A DNA stretch of 64,000 nucleotides from Paraburkholderia guartelaensis (GCF_004353905.1 NZ_SMOD01000014.1:62001-126000), one strand, 5' to 3'; positions 16,339-25,240 are shown, numbered from the stretch's first letter. Translations and numbers: made by a program. The notes: generated from the sequence alone by a model not told the origin.

Positions 16339-17526
16339 ATGAAAAAAGCACTTTTCGCAGCGGCCGGGCTTTTGTCCGTCGCACCCGTCGTGGCGCAGGC
16401 CCAGAGTTCCGTCACGTTGTATGGTCTCGTCGATGCCGGTATCGGCTATGTCAATAACATCAAGGGCGGCTCGGCGTTCCAGTTGACGAGCGGCCGCCTG
16501 AGCGGCAGCCGTTGGGGCCTGAAAGGCAACGAGGATCTCGGCGGGGGCTTGAGCGCAGTGTTCACGCTCGAAGGCGGTTTCAAGCCCAGCGACGGCACAG
16601 CCGCACAGGGCGGGCGCCTGTTCGGCCGCAGCGCGTTCGTGGGCATTGCGAAGAGCGGCATCGGCACGTTCACGCTTGGCCGCCAGTATGAACCGCTTGC
16701 GGATCTCGTCGCGCAATACGCGGGTCCGGGCACGTGGTCGCCGTCCACGCACGTGGGCGACAACGATAACCTGAACCAGACGTTCCGCATCAACAACGCG
16801 GTGAAGTTCCGCAGCGACACCATCGCGGGCTTTACCGTCGACGGCATGTACGCGTTCAGCAACCAGGCGAGCAGCTCGGCCGGGCAAGGCTTCGGCAACA
16901 ACCGCGCCTGGGGCATCGCAGCGAATTACGTGAACGGGCCGCTTTCCATCGGCGGCGGCTACGTGCTGCTCGACCATCCGAACACGACGACCAACACGAG
17001 CGGCGCGATCGGCGGCGCATCCAGCACGACCGGCGACGACTACAGCGGCGGGTTCTTCTACGGCCTCGACGGCGGCGTGGCCCGTCAGCAGATCGCGGTG
17101 GCCGGCGCGAACTACAAGATCGGCAGCGCGATTGCGGGCTTTGCGTTCAGCCACACCGAACTCAACTACAACGACGGTTCCACGCGCAAGTTCAACAACT
17201 ACGACGCGAACATGCGCTACCTGCTCACGCCGGCCACGACGCTGATCGGCGTGTACACGTTCACGGACGGCCGCGCGAACGGCCTGCCGGGCACGGGCGG
17301 CGCGACGCTCAAGCCGAAGTGGCATCAGTTCACGCTGGGCGTGGACTACGCGCTCTCTAAGCGTACGGACGTCTACCTTTCGGGCACGTACCAGCTTGCG
17401 GCCGGCGACGCATCGACGCGCGTGGGCTCGTCTTATAGCCGGATCGCGGCGATCGCGTATGCGGGCGGCGCGTCGTCCACGAATCGCCAGGTCGACGTGT
17501 TCACGGGCATCCGCACGAAGTTCTGA
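16339..17526 (+). CDS. Outer-membrane porin, OmpC/OpcP type
   Basis: A 395-aa trimeric porin of the Burkholderia general-diffusion family. Signal peptide KKALFAAAGLLSVAPVVAQA, then the mature start QSSVTLYGLVDAGIGYVNN. Later landmarks are LTSGRLSGSRWGLKGNEDLGGGL, GRLFGRSAFVGI, FTLGRQYEPL and a last strand ending in Phe (VDVFTGIRTKF), as required for outer-membrane insertion. It follows the MFS transporter and is probably part of the same LacI-controlled unit, bringing the sugar acid across the outer membrane. A perfect terminator follows. Confidence 0.95.
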   Translation: MKKALFAAAGLLSVAPVVAQAQSSVTLYGLVDAGIGYVNNIKGGSAFQLTSGRLSGSRWGLKGNEDLGGGLSAVFTLEGGFKPSDGTAAQGGRLFGRSAFVGIAKSGIGTFTLGRQYEPLADLVAQYAGPGTWSPSTHVGDNDNLNQTFRINNAVKFRSDTIAGFTVDGMYAFSNQASSSAGQGFGNNRAWGIAANYVNGPLSIGGGYVLLDHPNTTTNTSGAIGGASSTTGDDYSGGFFYGLDGGVARQQIAVAGANYKIGSAIAGFAFSHTELNYNDGSTRKFNNYDANMRYLLTPATTLIGVYTFTDGRANGLPGTGGATLKPKWHQFTLGVDYALSKRTDVYLSGTYQLAAGDASTRVGSSYSRIAAIAYAGGASSTNRQVDVFTGIRTKF

Positions 17527-17549
17527 TCGCGCTTTCACGTGCGAAAAGC

Positions 17550-17581
17550 AAAAGGCCTCGCGATGTTTGCGAGGCCTTTTT
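17550..17581. terminator. Bidirectional intrinsic terminator
   Basis: Stem AAAGGCCTCGC / GCGAGGCCTTT (11 bp, perfect) with loop GATGTTT, followed by TTTTT-GCG on the plus strand and TTTTGCTTTT on the minus strand. It ends the porin unit and the convergent lacI-type gene. Confidence 0.92.
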
Positions 17582-17607
17582 GCGTAGTCATCGCGAAGCG
17601 ACGAACA

Positions 17608-18660
17608 TCAAGCCGAGCCGCGCTCGATCAGCGTGAAACCGACGTCGACTTTCGCGCGCTTGCTCGTGCCGGTCTCGATTTTCTCGATCAGCATGGACGC
17701 CGCCAGCTTGCCGATCTTCGTGCCGTCGATGCGAATGGTCGTGAGCGGCGGGTCCGTGTCGGCGGCGAAATTCTGGTCGCCGTAGCCGATCACCTTGAGG
17801 CGTCCCGGCACGTCGAGCCTGCGCGCATGGGCTTCCATGAGCACGCCGAGCGCCATGATGTCGGCGCCGCAGAAGATCGCGTCGATTTGCGGATGTTCGT
17901 CGAGCAGCTTCGCGAACGCGCGCCGTCCGTCGCCGAGATGCGCGGGCGAGGGCACGGCGGCCACGGGAATCTCGCGCTCGCTGCCGAAGGCTTCGATGAA
18001 GGCGTCGGCGCGCAACTTCGCCCGGCGGTCGCCCGGCGTGACGATGGCCGGGTGCCGCGCGCCGCGCTCGCGCAGGTAGCGCGCGGCCGCTTCGCCCACG
18101 CGCGTGTGCGAGAAGCCGATCAGCATGTCGAGCGGCGAGCGCGTGATGTCCCACGTTTCGACCACCGGAATGCCGGCCGCGCGCAGTTTTTGCCGCGACG
18201 CCTCCGAGTGGATCACGCCGGTGAGCACGATGCCTGCCGGACGCCGGCCGATGATGGCGTCGAGCAGCGCCTCTTCGCGCGATTCGTCGTAGCCGCTCTG
18301 GCCGAGCAGCAACTGATAGCCGGCCGTCTCCAGCTCTACGGTCAGGGCCGCGACGGTTTCCTGGAACACGCTGCCCGCCATCGCCGGGATCAGCGCGACG
18401 ACGAGGTGGCTGCGATTCGAGGCGAGCGAGCCCGCGATCAGGTCGGGCGTGTAGCCTGTTTGCCGCACGGCTTCGCGCACGCGTTCCAGCGTTTCGACCG
18501 AAACGAGTTCGGGATTGTTGAGGGCGCGTGAAACCGTGACCTTCGTGACCCCGGTCAGACGGGCCAGATCGCTGAGCGTGACCCGGCCGGTGTTCTTGCG
18601 GGCACGCCGCGACGCGGTGCCGGCGGCGGGCGGGGCGAATTCTGTCGAGGTCTTGGTCAC
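17608..18660 (-). CDS. LacI/GntR-family repressor of the sugar-acid island
   Basis: A 350-aa repressor if the GTG at 18660 is the start. The longer frame to 18804 would run through the operator and promoter and is unlikely. HTH and hinge: VTLSDLARLTGVTKVTVSRALNNPELVSVETLERVREAVRQTGY. The effector-binding part is of the periplasmic-binding fold (VVALIPAMAGSVFQETVAAL, VIGYGDQNFAADTDPPLTTIRIDG), close to GntR of gluconate systems. Two near-identical operators (14796-14826 and 18730-18754) are its probable targets; the second lies in its own divergent region, so autoregulation is likely. The inducer is probably the imported sugar acid or a keto-deoxy intermediate. Confidence 0.9.
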   Translation of the reverse strand: MTKTSTEFAPPAAGTASRRARKNTGRVTLSDLARLTGVTKVTVSRALNNPELVSVETLERVREAVRQTGYTPDLIAGSLASNRSHLVVALIPAMAGSVFQETVAALTVELETAGYQLLLGQSGYDESREEALLDAIIGRRPAGIVLTGVIHSEASRQKLRAAGIPVVETWDITRSPLDMLIGFSHTRVGEAAARYLRERGARHPAIVTPGDRRAKLRADAFIEAFGSEREIPVAAVPSPAHLGDGRRAFAKLLDEHPQIDAIFCGADIMALGVLMEAHARRLDVPGRLKVIGYGDQNFAADTDPPLTTIRIDGTKIGKLAASMLIEKIETGTSKRAKVDVGFTLIERGSA

Positions 18661-18690
18661 GGGCGCGGGCGCTCCTGCTGCAAAAAGGTG

Positions 18691-18720
18691 TTGGCAATTA
18701 TCCCAAAACTGTACTACGAT
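18691..18720 (+). promoter_or_regulatory. Promoter of the dehydratase operon
   Basis: -35 TTGGCA (18691-18696), 18-bp spacer, -10 TACGAT (18715-18720). The LacI operator starts 9 nt downstream. Bases between the elements (CAATTA-CCCAA) also resemble the 14.7-kb promoter region. Confidence 0.7.
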
Positions 18721-18729
18721 GACATCTAT

Positions 18730-18754
18730 GTTACCGGTTACATTAACCGGTAAC
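18730..18754. promoter_or_regulatory. LacI-family operator O2
   Basis: Perfect 11-bp arms GTTACCGGTTA / TAACCGGTAAC around CAT. It sits between the repressor gene and the dehydratase operon, immediately downstream of the dehydratase promoter and upstream of the repressor gene. Confidence 0.88.
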
Positions 18755-18866
18755 TTTGTTCCAGAACGAAAGGCGGCGCGTTCCCCTGCGCGGCCAGCAA
18801 CCATCTCGCATGGGACCGGAGCAGGTGCCCCTGCGCGCCCTCCGGATCGTCAGCGGAGACAGGCGA

Positions 18867-20414
18867 ATGCTCCAGTCCAACAAGTCCTATAACGGGCCGT
18901 TGATCCGGCTCAACCCGAACGACAACGTTCTGATCGCGCGCGAACCGCTGACGATCGGGCATCAAGTCCAGATCGAAGGCGAAGCGATTCGCCTGCGCGC
19001 CCAGGTCGCGGCGGGCCACAAGGTGGCGGCGCGGCGCATTGCGGCGGGCGAGCCTATCCGCAAGTACGACACCGTGATCGGCGTGGCTGCGCGCGATATC
19101 GAACCCGGCGACCACGTCCACACGCACAACATCACGCTCGTCGATTTCGATCGCGATCCGGGCTTCGGCCTCGACGTGAGGCCCGTCGACTACGTCGCGC
19201 CGGAGCAGCGCGCGACGTTCAACGGCATCGTGCGGCCCGACGGCCGCGTCGCCACGCGCAACTTCGTCGGTATTATCGCGTCGGTCAATTGTTCGGCCAC
19301 GGTCATTCGCCATATCGCCGATTACTTCACGTCCGAACGCCTGCGCGATTATCCCAATGTCGACGGCGTGGTCGCGTTTGCGCAAACCAGCGGCTGCGGC
19401 ATGTCCTCGCCGAGCGAGCATTTCGACGTGCTCCGGCGCACCATTGCGGGCTACGCGCGTCATCCTAACCTGGGCGGCGTACTCATCGTCGGGCTGGGTT
19501 GCGAGCGCAATCAGGTCGGCGATCTGCTCGACTCACAAGGGTTGAAGACGGGCAAGGCCGTGCACGCGTTGGTGATGCAGGATACGGGCGGCACGCGCGC
19601 GACGATCGAAGCCGGCATCAAGGCCGTGCAGGACATGCTGCCCGCCGCGAACGACATCGTGCGCACGCCGGTGCCCGTCAGCCATCTGAAGATCGGTCTC
19701 GAATGCGGCGGCTCGGACGGCTTCTCGGGCATCACCGCGAATCCCGCGCTGGGCGCGGCGATGGACCTGCTCGTGCGGCACGGCGGCACCGCGATCCTCT
19801 CCGAAACGCCCGAGATTCATGGCGTCGAATACATGCTCACCCGCCGCGCCGTGTCGCCCGAAGTCGGCCAGAAGCTGCTTGACCGTCTCGCGTGGTGGGA
19901 ACGTTATACGCATGGCCAGAATGGCCAGTTCAACGGCGTGGTCGGGCCGGGCAACCAGCAGGGCGGTCTCGCCAACATCTTCGAAAAATCGCTCGGTTCC
20001 GCGATGAAGGGCGGCACGACGCCACTGCAGGCCGTGTACGAGTACGCAGAGCCGATCGATCGCGCGGGCTTTGTGTTCATGGATTCGCCCGGGTACGATC
20101 CTGTCGCGGTGACGGGGCAGATTGCGAGCGGCGCGAACCTGATCTGCTTCACGACGGGGCGCGGCTCCATGTTCGGCTCGAAGCCCGCGCCGACGCTCAA
20201 GCTTGCGAGCAACACGCCCATGTTCACACGCCTCGAAGAGGACATGGACATCAACTGCGGTCTCGTGATTGACGGCGAACGCACGATCGAGGAAATGGGT
20301 CAGGACATCTTCGATCTGATCGTTCGCGCGGCTTCTGGCGAGCGCACGAAGAGCGAGCTGCTCGGACTCGGCGACAACGAATTCGTGCCCTGGCACATGG
20401 GCATCGTGAGCTGA
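18867..20414 (+). CDS. UxaA/GarD-family sugar-acid dehydratase
   Basis: A 515-aa dehydratase. The N-terminal SAF-type region (IRLNPNDNVLIAREPLTIG) is followed by the large catalytic domain: RNFVGIIASVNCSATV, QTSGCGMSS, GLECGGSDGFSGITANPALGAAMDLLV, SETPEIHGVEYMLTRRA and MDSPGYDPVAVTGQIASGANLICFTTGRGSMFG, ending in the cysteine-containing DMDINCG. The last blocks read more like altronate dehydratase than galactarate dehydratase. It would remove water from an aldonate or aldarate to give a 2-keto-3-deoxy acid. GGAGACAGGCGA precedes the ATG. It leads the catabolic operon with transporter, aldolase and aldehyde dehydrogenase. Exact substrate is not decided. Confidence 0.88.
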   Translation: MLQSNKSYNGPLIRLNPNDNVLIAREPLTIGHQVQIEGEAIRLRAQVAAGHKVAARRIAAGEPIRKYDTVIGVAARDIEPGDHVHTHNITLVDFDRDPGFGLDVRPVDYVAPEQRATFNGIVRPDGRVATRNFVGIIASVNCSATVIRHIADYFTSERLRDYPNVDGVVAFAQTSGCGMSSPSEHFDVLRRTIAGYARHPNLGGVLIVGLGCERNQVGDLLDSQGLKTGKAVHALVMQDTGGTRATIEAGIKAVQDMLPAANDIVRTPVPVSHLKIGLECGGSDGFSGITANPALGAAMDLLVRHGGTAILSETPEIHGVEYMLTRRAVSPEVGQKLLDRLAWWERYTHGQNGQFNGVVGPGNQQGGLANIFEKSLGSAMKGGTTPLQAVYEYAEPIDRAGFVFMDSPGYDPVAVTGQIASGANLICFTTGRGSMFGSKPAPTLKLASNTPMFTRLEEDMDINCGLVIDGERTIEEMGQDIFDLIVRAASGERTKSELLGLGDNEFVPWHMGIVS

Positions 20415-20471
20415 AGGCACGTAACTGCGCGCCTTGAATCGGTATCAATAGAACAGGTAGGGAGACAGCAG

Positions 20472-21806
20472 ATGCTCGAATCTGCACAACGGCATGGCCG
20501 CTCGAAGATGCGCTGGTGGGTCGCGGGCCTCATGTGGGCCGCGATCGCGATCAACTATATCGATCGCACGGTGCTCTCGGCGGCGGCCCCGAAAATTCAG
20601 TCGGAGTTTCATCTCGACGCGATGCAGATGGGCATCGTCATGTCGGCGTTCTTCTGGTCATATGCGCTGCTGCAATTGCCCGCGGGCTTGCTCGCCGATC
20701 GCCTGGGCCAGAAGAAGGTGCTGGGTTTCGCAGTGCTCTGGTGGTCGCTCGCGACGGCGATGACGGGCCTCGCGAGCGGTTTTCGCTCGCTCGTCGGGTT
20801 GCGCGTGGCGCTGGGCGTGGGCGAGGCGGGTGCATACCCGAGCAACGCTGGCATCGCCACGCGATGGTTTCCGCGCAGGGAGCGCGCGACCGTCGCGGGC
20901 ATTTTCGACAGCGGCTCGAAGCTGGGCGGCGCGATCGCTTTGCCGCTGATCGCGTGGATGCTGGCCGCGTTCGACTGGAAGATGACCTTCGTGCTCACTG
21001 GCCTGCTCGGCATTGTGTGGTTCGTCGTGTGGTTAGTGAGCTTCACCGATTCCCCCGCCGATCATCGGCGCGTGAATGCGGCGGAACTCGCGCACATCGA
21101 AAGCGATAGAGGCGTGCACAGCGCGCAGCCGCCCGTGCGTCCGCCGTGGCGCAAGCTGCTTGCGCACCGCAATGTGTGGGCGATGTGCATCGGCTTTTTC
21201 ATGATCAATTACAACTCGTACTTCTTCATCACGTGGCTGCCCACGTATTTGATGAAGGAGCGCGGCATGAGCGTGCTGCAAATGGGCTGGATGGCCTCGT
21301 TGCCGCTGCTCGTGTCGATCGTCGTCGAGATTTTCGCGGGCTGGGCTTCGGATCGCGTATTCGCGAGCGGCAAGCTCTCTCTCACGGCAACGCGCAAGCT
21401 CTTTCTCGTGATCGGGCTCGTGATGGCGTCGAGCATCGGTTTCGCGGCGTTCGCGCATTCGGCGCTCGTGGCGGTGCTGCTGCTGTGCATCGCGAAGTCC
21501 GGCACCACGGTCGCGGCCTCGCAGGTGTGGGCGCTGCCCGGCGACGTCGCGCCGCCCAATGCGGTTTCGATGATCGCGGGCCTGCAAAACTCGGTGTCGA
21601 ATCTCGGCGGTGTGGTCGGCCCGATCGTCACGGGCGCCATCGTCGGCGCGACCGGCTCGTTCGTTGCCGCGCTGCTGTTCTCGGCGGCGCTGATCGGCAT
21701 TGCGATCGTCAACTATCTGTTCCTCCTCGGGAAGGTGGAACCCATTCAATTCGGCGACCCCTCACAGGAGACACGCATTCATGAACCCGCAGACGTCAGG
21801 GCTTAA
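20472..21806 (+). CDS. MFS transporter, near-duplicate of the 14.9-kb gene
   Basis: A 444-aa, 12-TM ACS-family symporter that matches the protein at 14900-16231 along almost its whole length, differing mainly at both ends and in the central loop (ESDRGVHSAQPPVRPPWRK). It shares RWWVAGLMWAAIAINYIDRTVLSAA, GVGEAGAYPSNAGIA and WFPRRERA. GGGAGACAGCAG precedes the ATG. It is 57 nt after the dehydratase and overlaps the aldolase start by 26 nt, so it is within the operon. Two close transporters in one island suggest either duplication with different substrate preference or uptake of two related acids. Confidence 0.93.
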   Translation: MLESAQRHGRSKMRWWVAGLMWAAIAINYIDRTVLSAAAPKIQSEFHLDAMQMGIVMSAFFWSYALLQLPAGLLADRLGQKKVLGFAVLWWSLATAMTGLASGFRSLVGLRVALGVGEAGAYPSNAGIATRWFPRRERATVAGIFDSGSKLGGAIALPLIAWMLAAFDWKMTFVLTGLLGIVWFVVWLVSFTDSPADHRRVNAAELAHIESDRGVHSAQPPVRPPWRKLLAHRNVWAMCIGFFMINYNSYFFITWLPTYLMKERGMSVLQMGWMASLPLLVSIVVEIFAGWASDRVFASGKLSLTATRKLFLVIGLVMASSIGFAAFAHSALVAVLLLCIAKSGTTVAASQVWALPGDVAPPNAVSMIAGLQNSVSNLGGVVGPIVTGAIVGATGSFVAALLFSAALIGIAIVNYLFLLGKVEPIQFGDPSQETRIHEPADVRA

Positions 21807-22572
21807 TCCGTTCAAGGCGGCGCTCGCCGCGCGCAGAAAGCAAGTCGGCTTCTGGCTTTCCATGGCCGATCCGTATCTCGCGGAAGTGAGTGCGACGGCG
21901 GGCTTCGACTGGCTCCTCATCGACAGCGAGCACGCACCCAACGAGCTGCGCACGATCCTCGCGCAACTGCAGGCCGTGGCGGCCTACCCGGGCGAGCCGG
22001 TCGTGCGCCCCGTGAATGGCGATCCGGCGCTGCTCAAGCGGTTGCTCGATATCGGCGCGCGCAATCTGCTCGTGCCGATGGTCGATACCGCCGACGAAGC
22101 ACGCGCGCTCGTCTCCGCCGTGCGCTATCCGCCGCATGGCATTCGCGGCGTCGGCAGCGCCGTGGGCCGCGCGTCGCGCTGGAGCCTGCGTACCGACTAC
22201 CTCGATATTTCGGATGACGAAGTGTGCTTGCTCGTGCAAGCCGAAACGACGACGGCGCTGGGCAACCTCGAATCGATCTGCGCGGTAGACGGCGTGGACG
22301 GCGTGTTCATTGGGCCGGCCGATCTCGCGGCATCGATGGGCTATCGCGGCAAGGCCACGCATCCCGAAGTGCAGCAGGCGATCGACGGCGCGATTCGCAC
22401 GATCGTCGCGTCGGGCAAGGCGGCGGGCACACTCACGTCCGACCCGGCGCTTGCGCGTCATTACCTCGAACTCGGCTGCACGTTCGTCGCGACGGGCGTG
22501 GACATCCTGATGTTCGCGAACGCGGCACGCAAGCTCGCGCGCGATTTCGCGGACGTGCGCACGGCAGAATAG
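21781..22572 (+). CDS. HpcH/HpaI-family aldolase
   Basis: A 263-aa class II aldolase. Key blocks: GFWLSMADPYLAEVSATAGFDWLLIDSEHAPN, VVRPVNGDPALLKRLLDIGARNLLVPMVDTADEA, QAETTTALGNLESI and GVDGVFIGPADLAASMGYRG. These give the metal-binding Glu and Asp and the catalytic His/Arg of the HpaI/GarL group, which splits 2-keto-3-deoxy acids into pyruvate and an aldehyde. AGGAGACACGCATTC precedes the ATG, which lies inside the end of the transporter gene. Within this operon it should cleave the dehydratase product; the aldehyde would go to the next enzyme. Confidence 0.92.
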   Translation: MNPQTSGLNPFKAALAARRKQVGFWLSMADPYLAEVSATAGFDWLLIDSEHAPNELRTILAQLQAVAAYPGEPVVRPVNGDPALLKRLLDIGARNLLVPMVDTADEARALVSAVRYPPHGIRGVGSAVGRASRWSLRTDYLDISDDEVCLLVQAETTTALGNLESICAVDGVDGVFIGPADLAASMGYRGKATHPEVQQAIDGAIRTIVASGKAAGTLTSDPALARHYLELGCTFVATGVDILMFANAARKLARDFADVRTAE

Positions 22573-22654
22573 TGCCGCGCGCGGCCGGTTCGCCGGTCAG
22601 ACCCGTCGCGACGGTTCAACGGATCACGATATCCCTTGTAGAAAGGAGCACGCA

Positions 22655-24127
22655 GTGAGTTTGGAGTTGACGCGAGGCGAACTGCTTCGACAAGATAATT
22701 TCATCGACGGCAAGTGGATCGCCGCCGCCGGTGGCAACCGTTACGCCGTGACGAATCCGGCGACGCAGGACACGCTCGCGCAGGTAGCCAACAGCAGCGC
22801 TGCCGACGCCCGCGCGGCGACTGATGCCGCGAGCCGCGCGTTGCCCGCCTGGCGCGACAAGCTGCCCCGCGAGCGGGCGCACGTGCTCAACCGCTGGCAC
22901 GCGCTCATCATCGAGAACACCGAGGATCTGGCGCGCCTCATGTCGATGGAGCAGGGCAAGCCGCTCGCGGAGGCGCGCGGCGAGGTCGCATATGGTGCGT
23001 CGTACGTCGCGTGGTTCGCCGAAGAGGCGACGAAGATCTACGGCGACATCATTCCGCAGACACAGCGCGGCAAGCGCATGAGCGCGATCAAGGAGCCGAT
23101 TGGCGTGGTAGCCGCGATCACGCCGTGGAATTTCCCGCTCGCGATGATCGCGCGCAAGATCGCCCCGGCGCTCGCGGCCGGCTGCACGGTCGTGGCGAAG
23201 CCCGCCGAGGACACGCCGCTCACGGCGCTCGCGCTAGCCGCGCTTGCGCAGGAAGCGGGCTTGCCCGACGGCGTGCTCAACATGATCTCGGCCGCGCGGG
23301 ACGAAGGCATCGCCGCTGTTGCCGACTGGCTCGCCGACGACCGCGTGCGCAAGATCACCTTCACGGGCTCGACGGCAGTGGGCAAGCATCTGGCGCGCGA
23401 ATCGGCGGGCACGCTCAAAAAGCTCTCGCTGGAACTGGGTGGCAACGCGCCGTTTATCGTGTTCGAGGACGCCGACCTCGATGCGGCCGTCAACGGCCTG
23501 ATGGCAGCCAAGTTCCGCAACGGCGGCCAGACCTGCGTGTGCCCGAACCGCATCTACGTGCATGAGTCGGTGTACGAACGATTCGGAGATCTGCTCGCGC
23601 GGCGCGTCGCTGAGCTTCACGTGGGACCCGCAACGGACCCGAAGGCGCAGATCGGCCCGATGATCAACGAGCGTGCGATCGACAAGATCGCGAAGCACGT
23701 CGAGGATGCCGTGGCGAATGGCGCGCGCGTGCTCACGGGCGGCAAGCGGCTTCGCGAACTGGGACCGAACTACTACGCGCCCACCGTGCTCGCCGACGCG
23801 ACCGACGCGATGGTGCTGTGCTGCGAGGAAACGTTCGGTCCTGTTGCGCCATTGTTCCGCTTCACGGATGAGAATGACGTCATTAGGGTTGCCAACGATA
23901 CGCCTTTTGGTCTCGCTGCTTACTTCTACACCAACGACGTGCGCCGAATCGATCGCGTGGCGCGAAAGCTGGAAGTCGGTATCGTCGGCATCAATGAAGG
24001 CGCCGTGGCCAGCGAAGCGGCGCCTTTCGGCGGCGTAAAGGAATCTGGCTATGGTCGCGAAGGCTCGAAGTATGGCCTCGACGACTACCTCAGCATCAAG
24101 TATCTGTGCCAGGGTGGGCTCGACTGA
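22655..24127 (+). CDS. NAD(P)-dependent semialdehyde dehydrogenase (GabD-like)
   Basis: A 490-aa aldehyde dehydrogenase. N-terminus FIDGKWIAAAGG, cofactor segment PWNFPLAMIARKIAPALAAGCTVVAKPAE, FTGSTAVGKHL, the general base Glu in LSLELGGNAPF and the nucleophilic Cys in FRNGGQTCVCPNR. The overall pattern is that of succinate-semialdehyde dehydrogenases. In this setting it probably oxidises the aldehyde from the aldolase (glyceraldehyde, tartronate semialdehyde or similar). The start is GTG at 22655 after AAAGGAGCACGCA. It is the last gene of the LacI-controlled operon. Confidence 0.92.
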   Translation: MSLELTRGELLRQDNFIDGKWIAAAGGNRYAVTNPATQDTLAQVANSSAADARAATDAASRALPAWRDKLPRERAHVLNRWHALIIENTEDLARLMSMEQGKPLAEARGEVAYGASYVAWFAEEATKIYGDIIPQTQRGKRMSAIKEPIGVVAAITPWNFPLAMIARKIAPALAAGCTVVAKPAEDTPLTALALAALAQEAGLPDGVLNMISAARDEGIAAVADWLADDRVRKITFTGSTAVGKHLARESAGTLKKLSLELGGNAPFIVFEDADLDAAVNGLMAAKFRNGGQTCVCPNRIYVHESVYERFGDLLARRVAELHVGPATDPKAQIGPMINERAIDKIAKHVEDAVANGARVLTGGKRLRELGPNYYAPTVLADATDAMVLCCEETFGPVAPLFRFTDENDVIRVANDTPFGLAAYFYTNDVRRIDRVARKLEVGIVGINEGAVASEAAPFGGVKESGYGREGSKYGLDDYLSIKYLCQGGLD

Positions 24128-24278
24128 AGTTCGCGGCGCGCGGTCCGGTATGCGGAGACCGGCCGCGCGGCCGAATGACTCGATTATCTGAGCGCAGTGC
24201 TTCTTGCGACGAAGCGCCTTGCCATCCGTCGACGTCGGTTTGCCGATGTCGTCATACTCGCCCTTGAAATCGGTTCGT

Positions 24279-24479
24279 TCACGGTTTGACGGCGAGCACG
24301 CAAAAAGCCTTCACTGTTTCGACAAGCCTCGCTTCGACGAAGCCAGCAGCTGTTAGTCGTTCGATCAATCCACCAGTCTGTTGGCCCGAATAGGTGGTGA
24401 AACCGATCGCGACTGTGCCCCCGGCTTTCATGACACGCCTTATCGCGGTCAGGCCCGTTTCGGAGTCTGGCCAAATCGC
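24279..24479 (-). pseudogene. Remnant of a class I SAM methyltransferase (C-terminal part)
   Basis: A 66-codon open stretch with no start reads AIWPDSETGLTAIRRVMKAGG and continues to a normal ending (AGFVEARLVETVKAFCVLAVKP, stop at 24279). This is the last third of a methyltransferase: the post-motif VLKPGG turn and the terminal strands. An in-frame TAG at 24480-24482 and loss of all upstream motifs show it is dead. It lies directly downstream of the TetR gene, so an insertion/deletion event probably joined them. It fills most of the otherwise gene-free 24128-24518 interval. Confidence 0.7.
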
Positions 24480-24518
24480 CTACGCGACAGAGAAGCACGC
24501 TCATGGACCGTTGCACTG

Positions 24519-25139
24519 CTACGTAGGCAAAAGGCCGGCTTTTCGATAGCTTTCGATGAGTGCGTCATAGAGAGCGATATCGGAGCGGCTTCTCGCGATG
24601 AGCTGAGCGCCGGCGATCGCAGCGAAGATAGCGCGAGCCCGCTGTTTGCTCTCCCGGGGACCGACCACGGCCGCTGCGGACAGAACCTTGCTCAGCCACG
24701 CCACATTCACGTCAGCAAAGGTCCGGACTTCTTTCATCACGACTTCCGGCAGGTCGTCAGTTTCGGCGGCCATGAAGCTGCATAGGCATATGCGATTGCC
24801 GGTCTCAAGCGCCTTGCGGAATGTGCCTGGATAGTCGCGAAGGCAGCGCAGCGGATCCTGCGATCTGGCCAGCATGTCTTCCAGAGCCGCCGCCGAGTCC
24901 TCCCAGTAACGCCTCGCTACCGCAGCGCCGAGATCGGCCTTGCTTTCGAAATGGTGGTAGATGCTCGCGGCCTTGATACCCACTTCGTCCGCGAGATCGC
25001 GATAATTCAGACCGCCGTAGCCGTGCGCCTGCGCGAGCCTCGTGGCGGCCGCCAGGATTCTTTCCCTCGAGTTCGAACTCGCATCGTTGCTCACTGCTTC
25101 AGCCTCCGTGAACGGGAAATAGGTGTTGACACCCTGCAT
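24519..25139 (-). CDS. TetR-family regulator beside a GST gene
   Basis: A 206-aa regulator if the ATG at 25139 is used; longer starts would run through the operator. HTH: ERILAAATRLAQAHGYGGLNYRDLADEVGIKAASIYHHFESKADL. The C-terminal part has LETGNRICLCSFMAAE and IFAAIAGAQLIARSR, a common TetR_C pattern in NemR/AcrR-like proteins of Proteobacteria. A perfect operator-like palindrome lies just upstream, in the divergent region with the GST gene. The likely role is to repress itself and the GST until an electrophile or similar toxic compound appears. Confidence 0.9.
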   Translation of the reverse strand: MQGVNTYFPFTEAEAVSNDASSNSRERILAAATRLAQAHGYGGLNYRDLADEVGIKAASIYHHFESKADLGAAVARRYWEDSAAALEDMLARSQDPLRCLRDYPGTFRKALETGNRICLCSFMAAETDDLPEVVMKEVRTFADVNVAWLSKVLSAAAVVGPRESKQRARAIFAAIAGAQLIARSRSDIALYDALIESYRKAGLLPT

Positions 25140-25156
25140 TGTACATTCTATGGTTA

Positions 25157-25174
25157 ACCTAACAAACGTTAGGT
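25157..25174. promoter_or_regulatory. TetR operator between tetR and GST genes
   Basis: Arms ACCTAAC / GTTAGGT are perfect around AAAC, 18 nt upstream of the tetR ATG and 67 nt upstream of the GST ATG. The position suits repression of both genes. Confidence 0.75.
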
Positions 25175-25240
25175 AGGTTTTCGGACGATGTGCCTTCACG
25201 CCGCCCAATCCGATGCAACCCACTACGGAGCGCCCCGGCA

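Noticed and set aside
16141..17538. 465-codon minus-strand open frame
   Set aside because: Antisense to the porin gene. Composition is Arg/Ala-rich and without domains.
18661..18804. N-terminal extension of the LacI-type repressor to 18804
   Set aside because: The extension would cross the operator and the promoter of the divergent operon and has no family match; the GTG at 18660 gives a normal repressor.
24184..24516. 110-codon minus-strand frame as a gene
   Set aside because: The methyltransferase similarity is in a different frame of the same strand and lacks a start and all N-terminal motifs, so a remnant is the better call.
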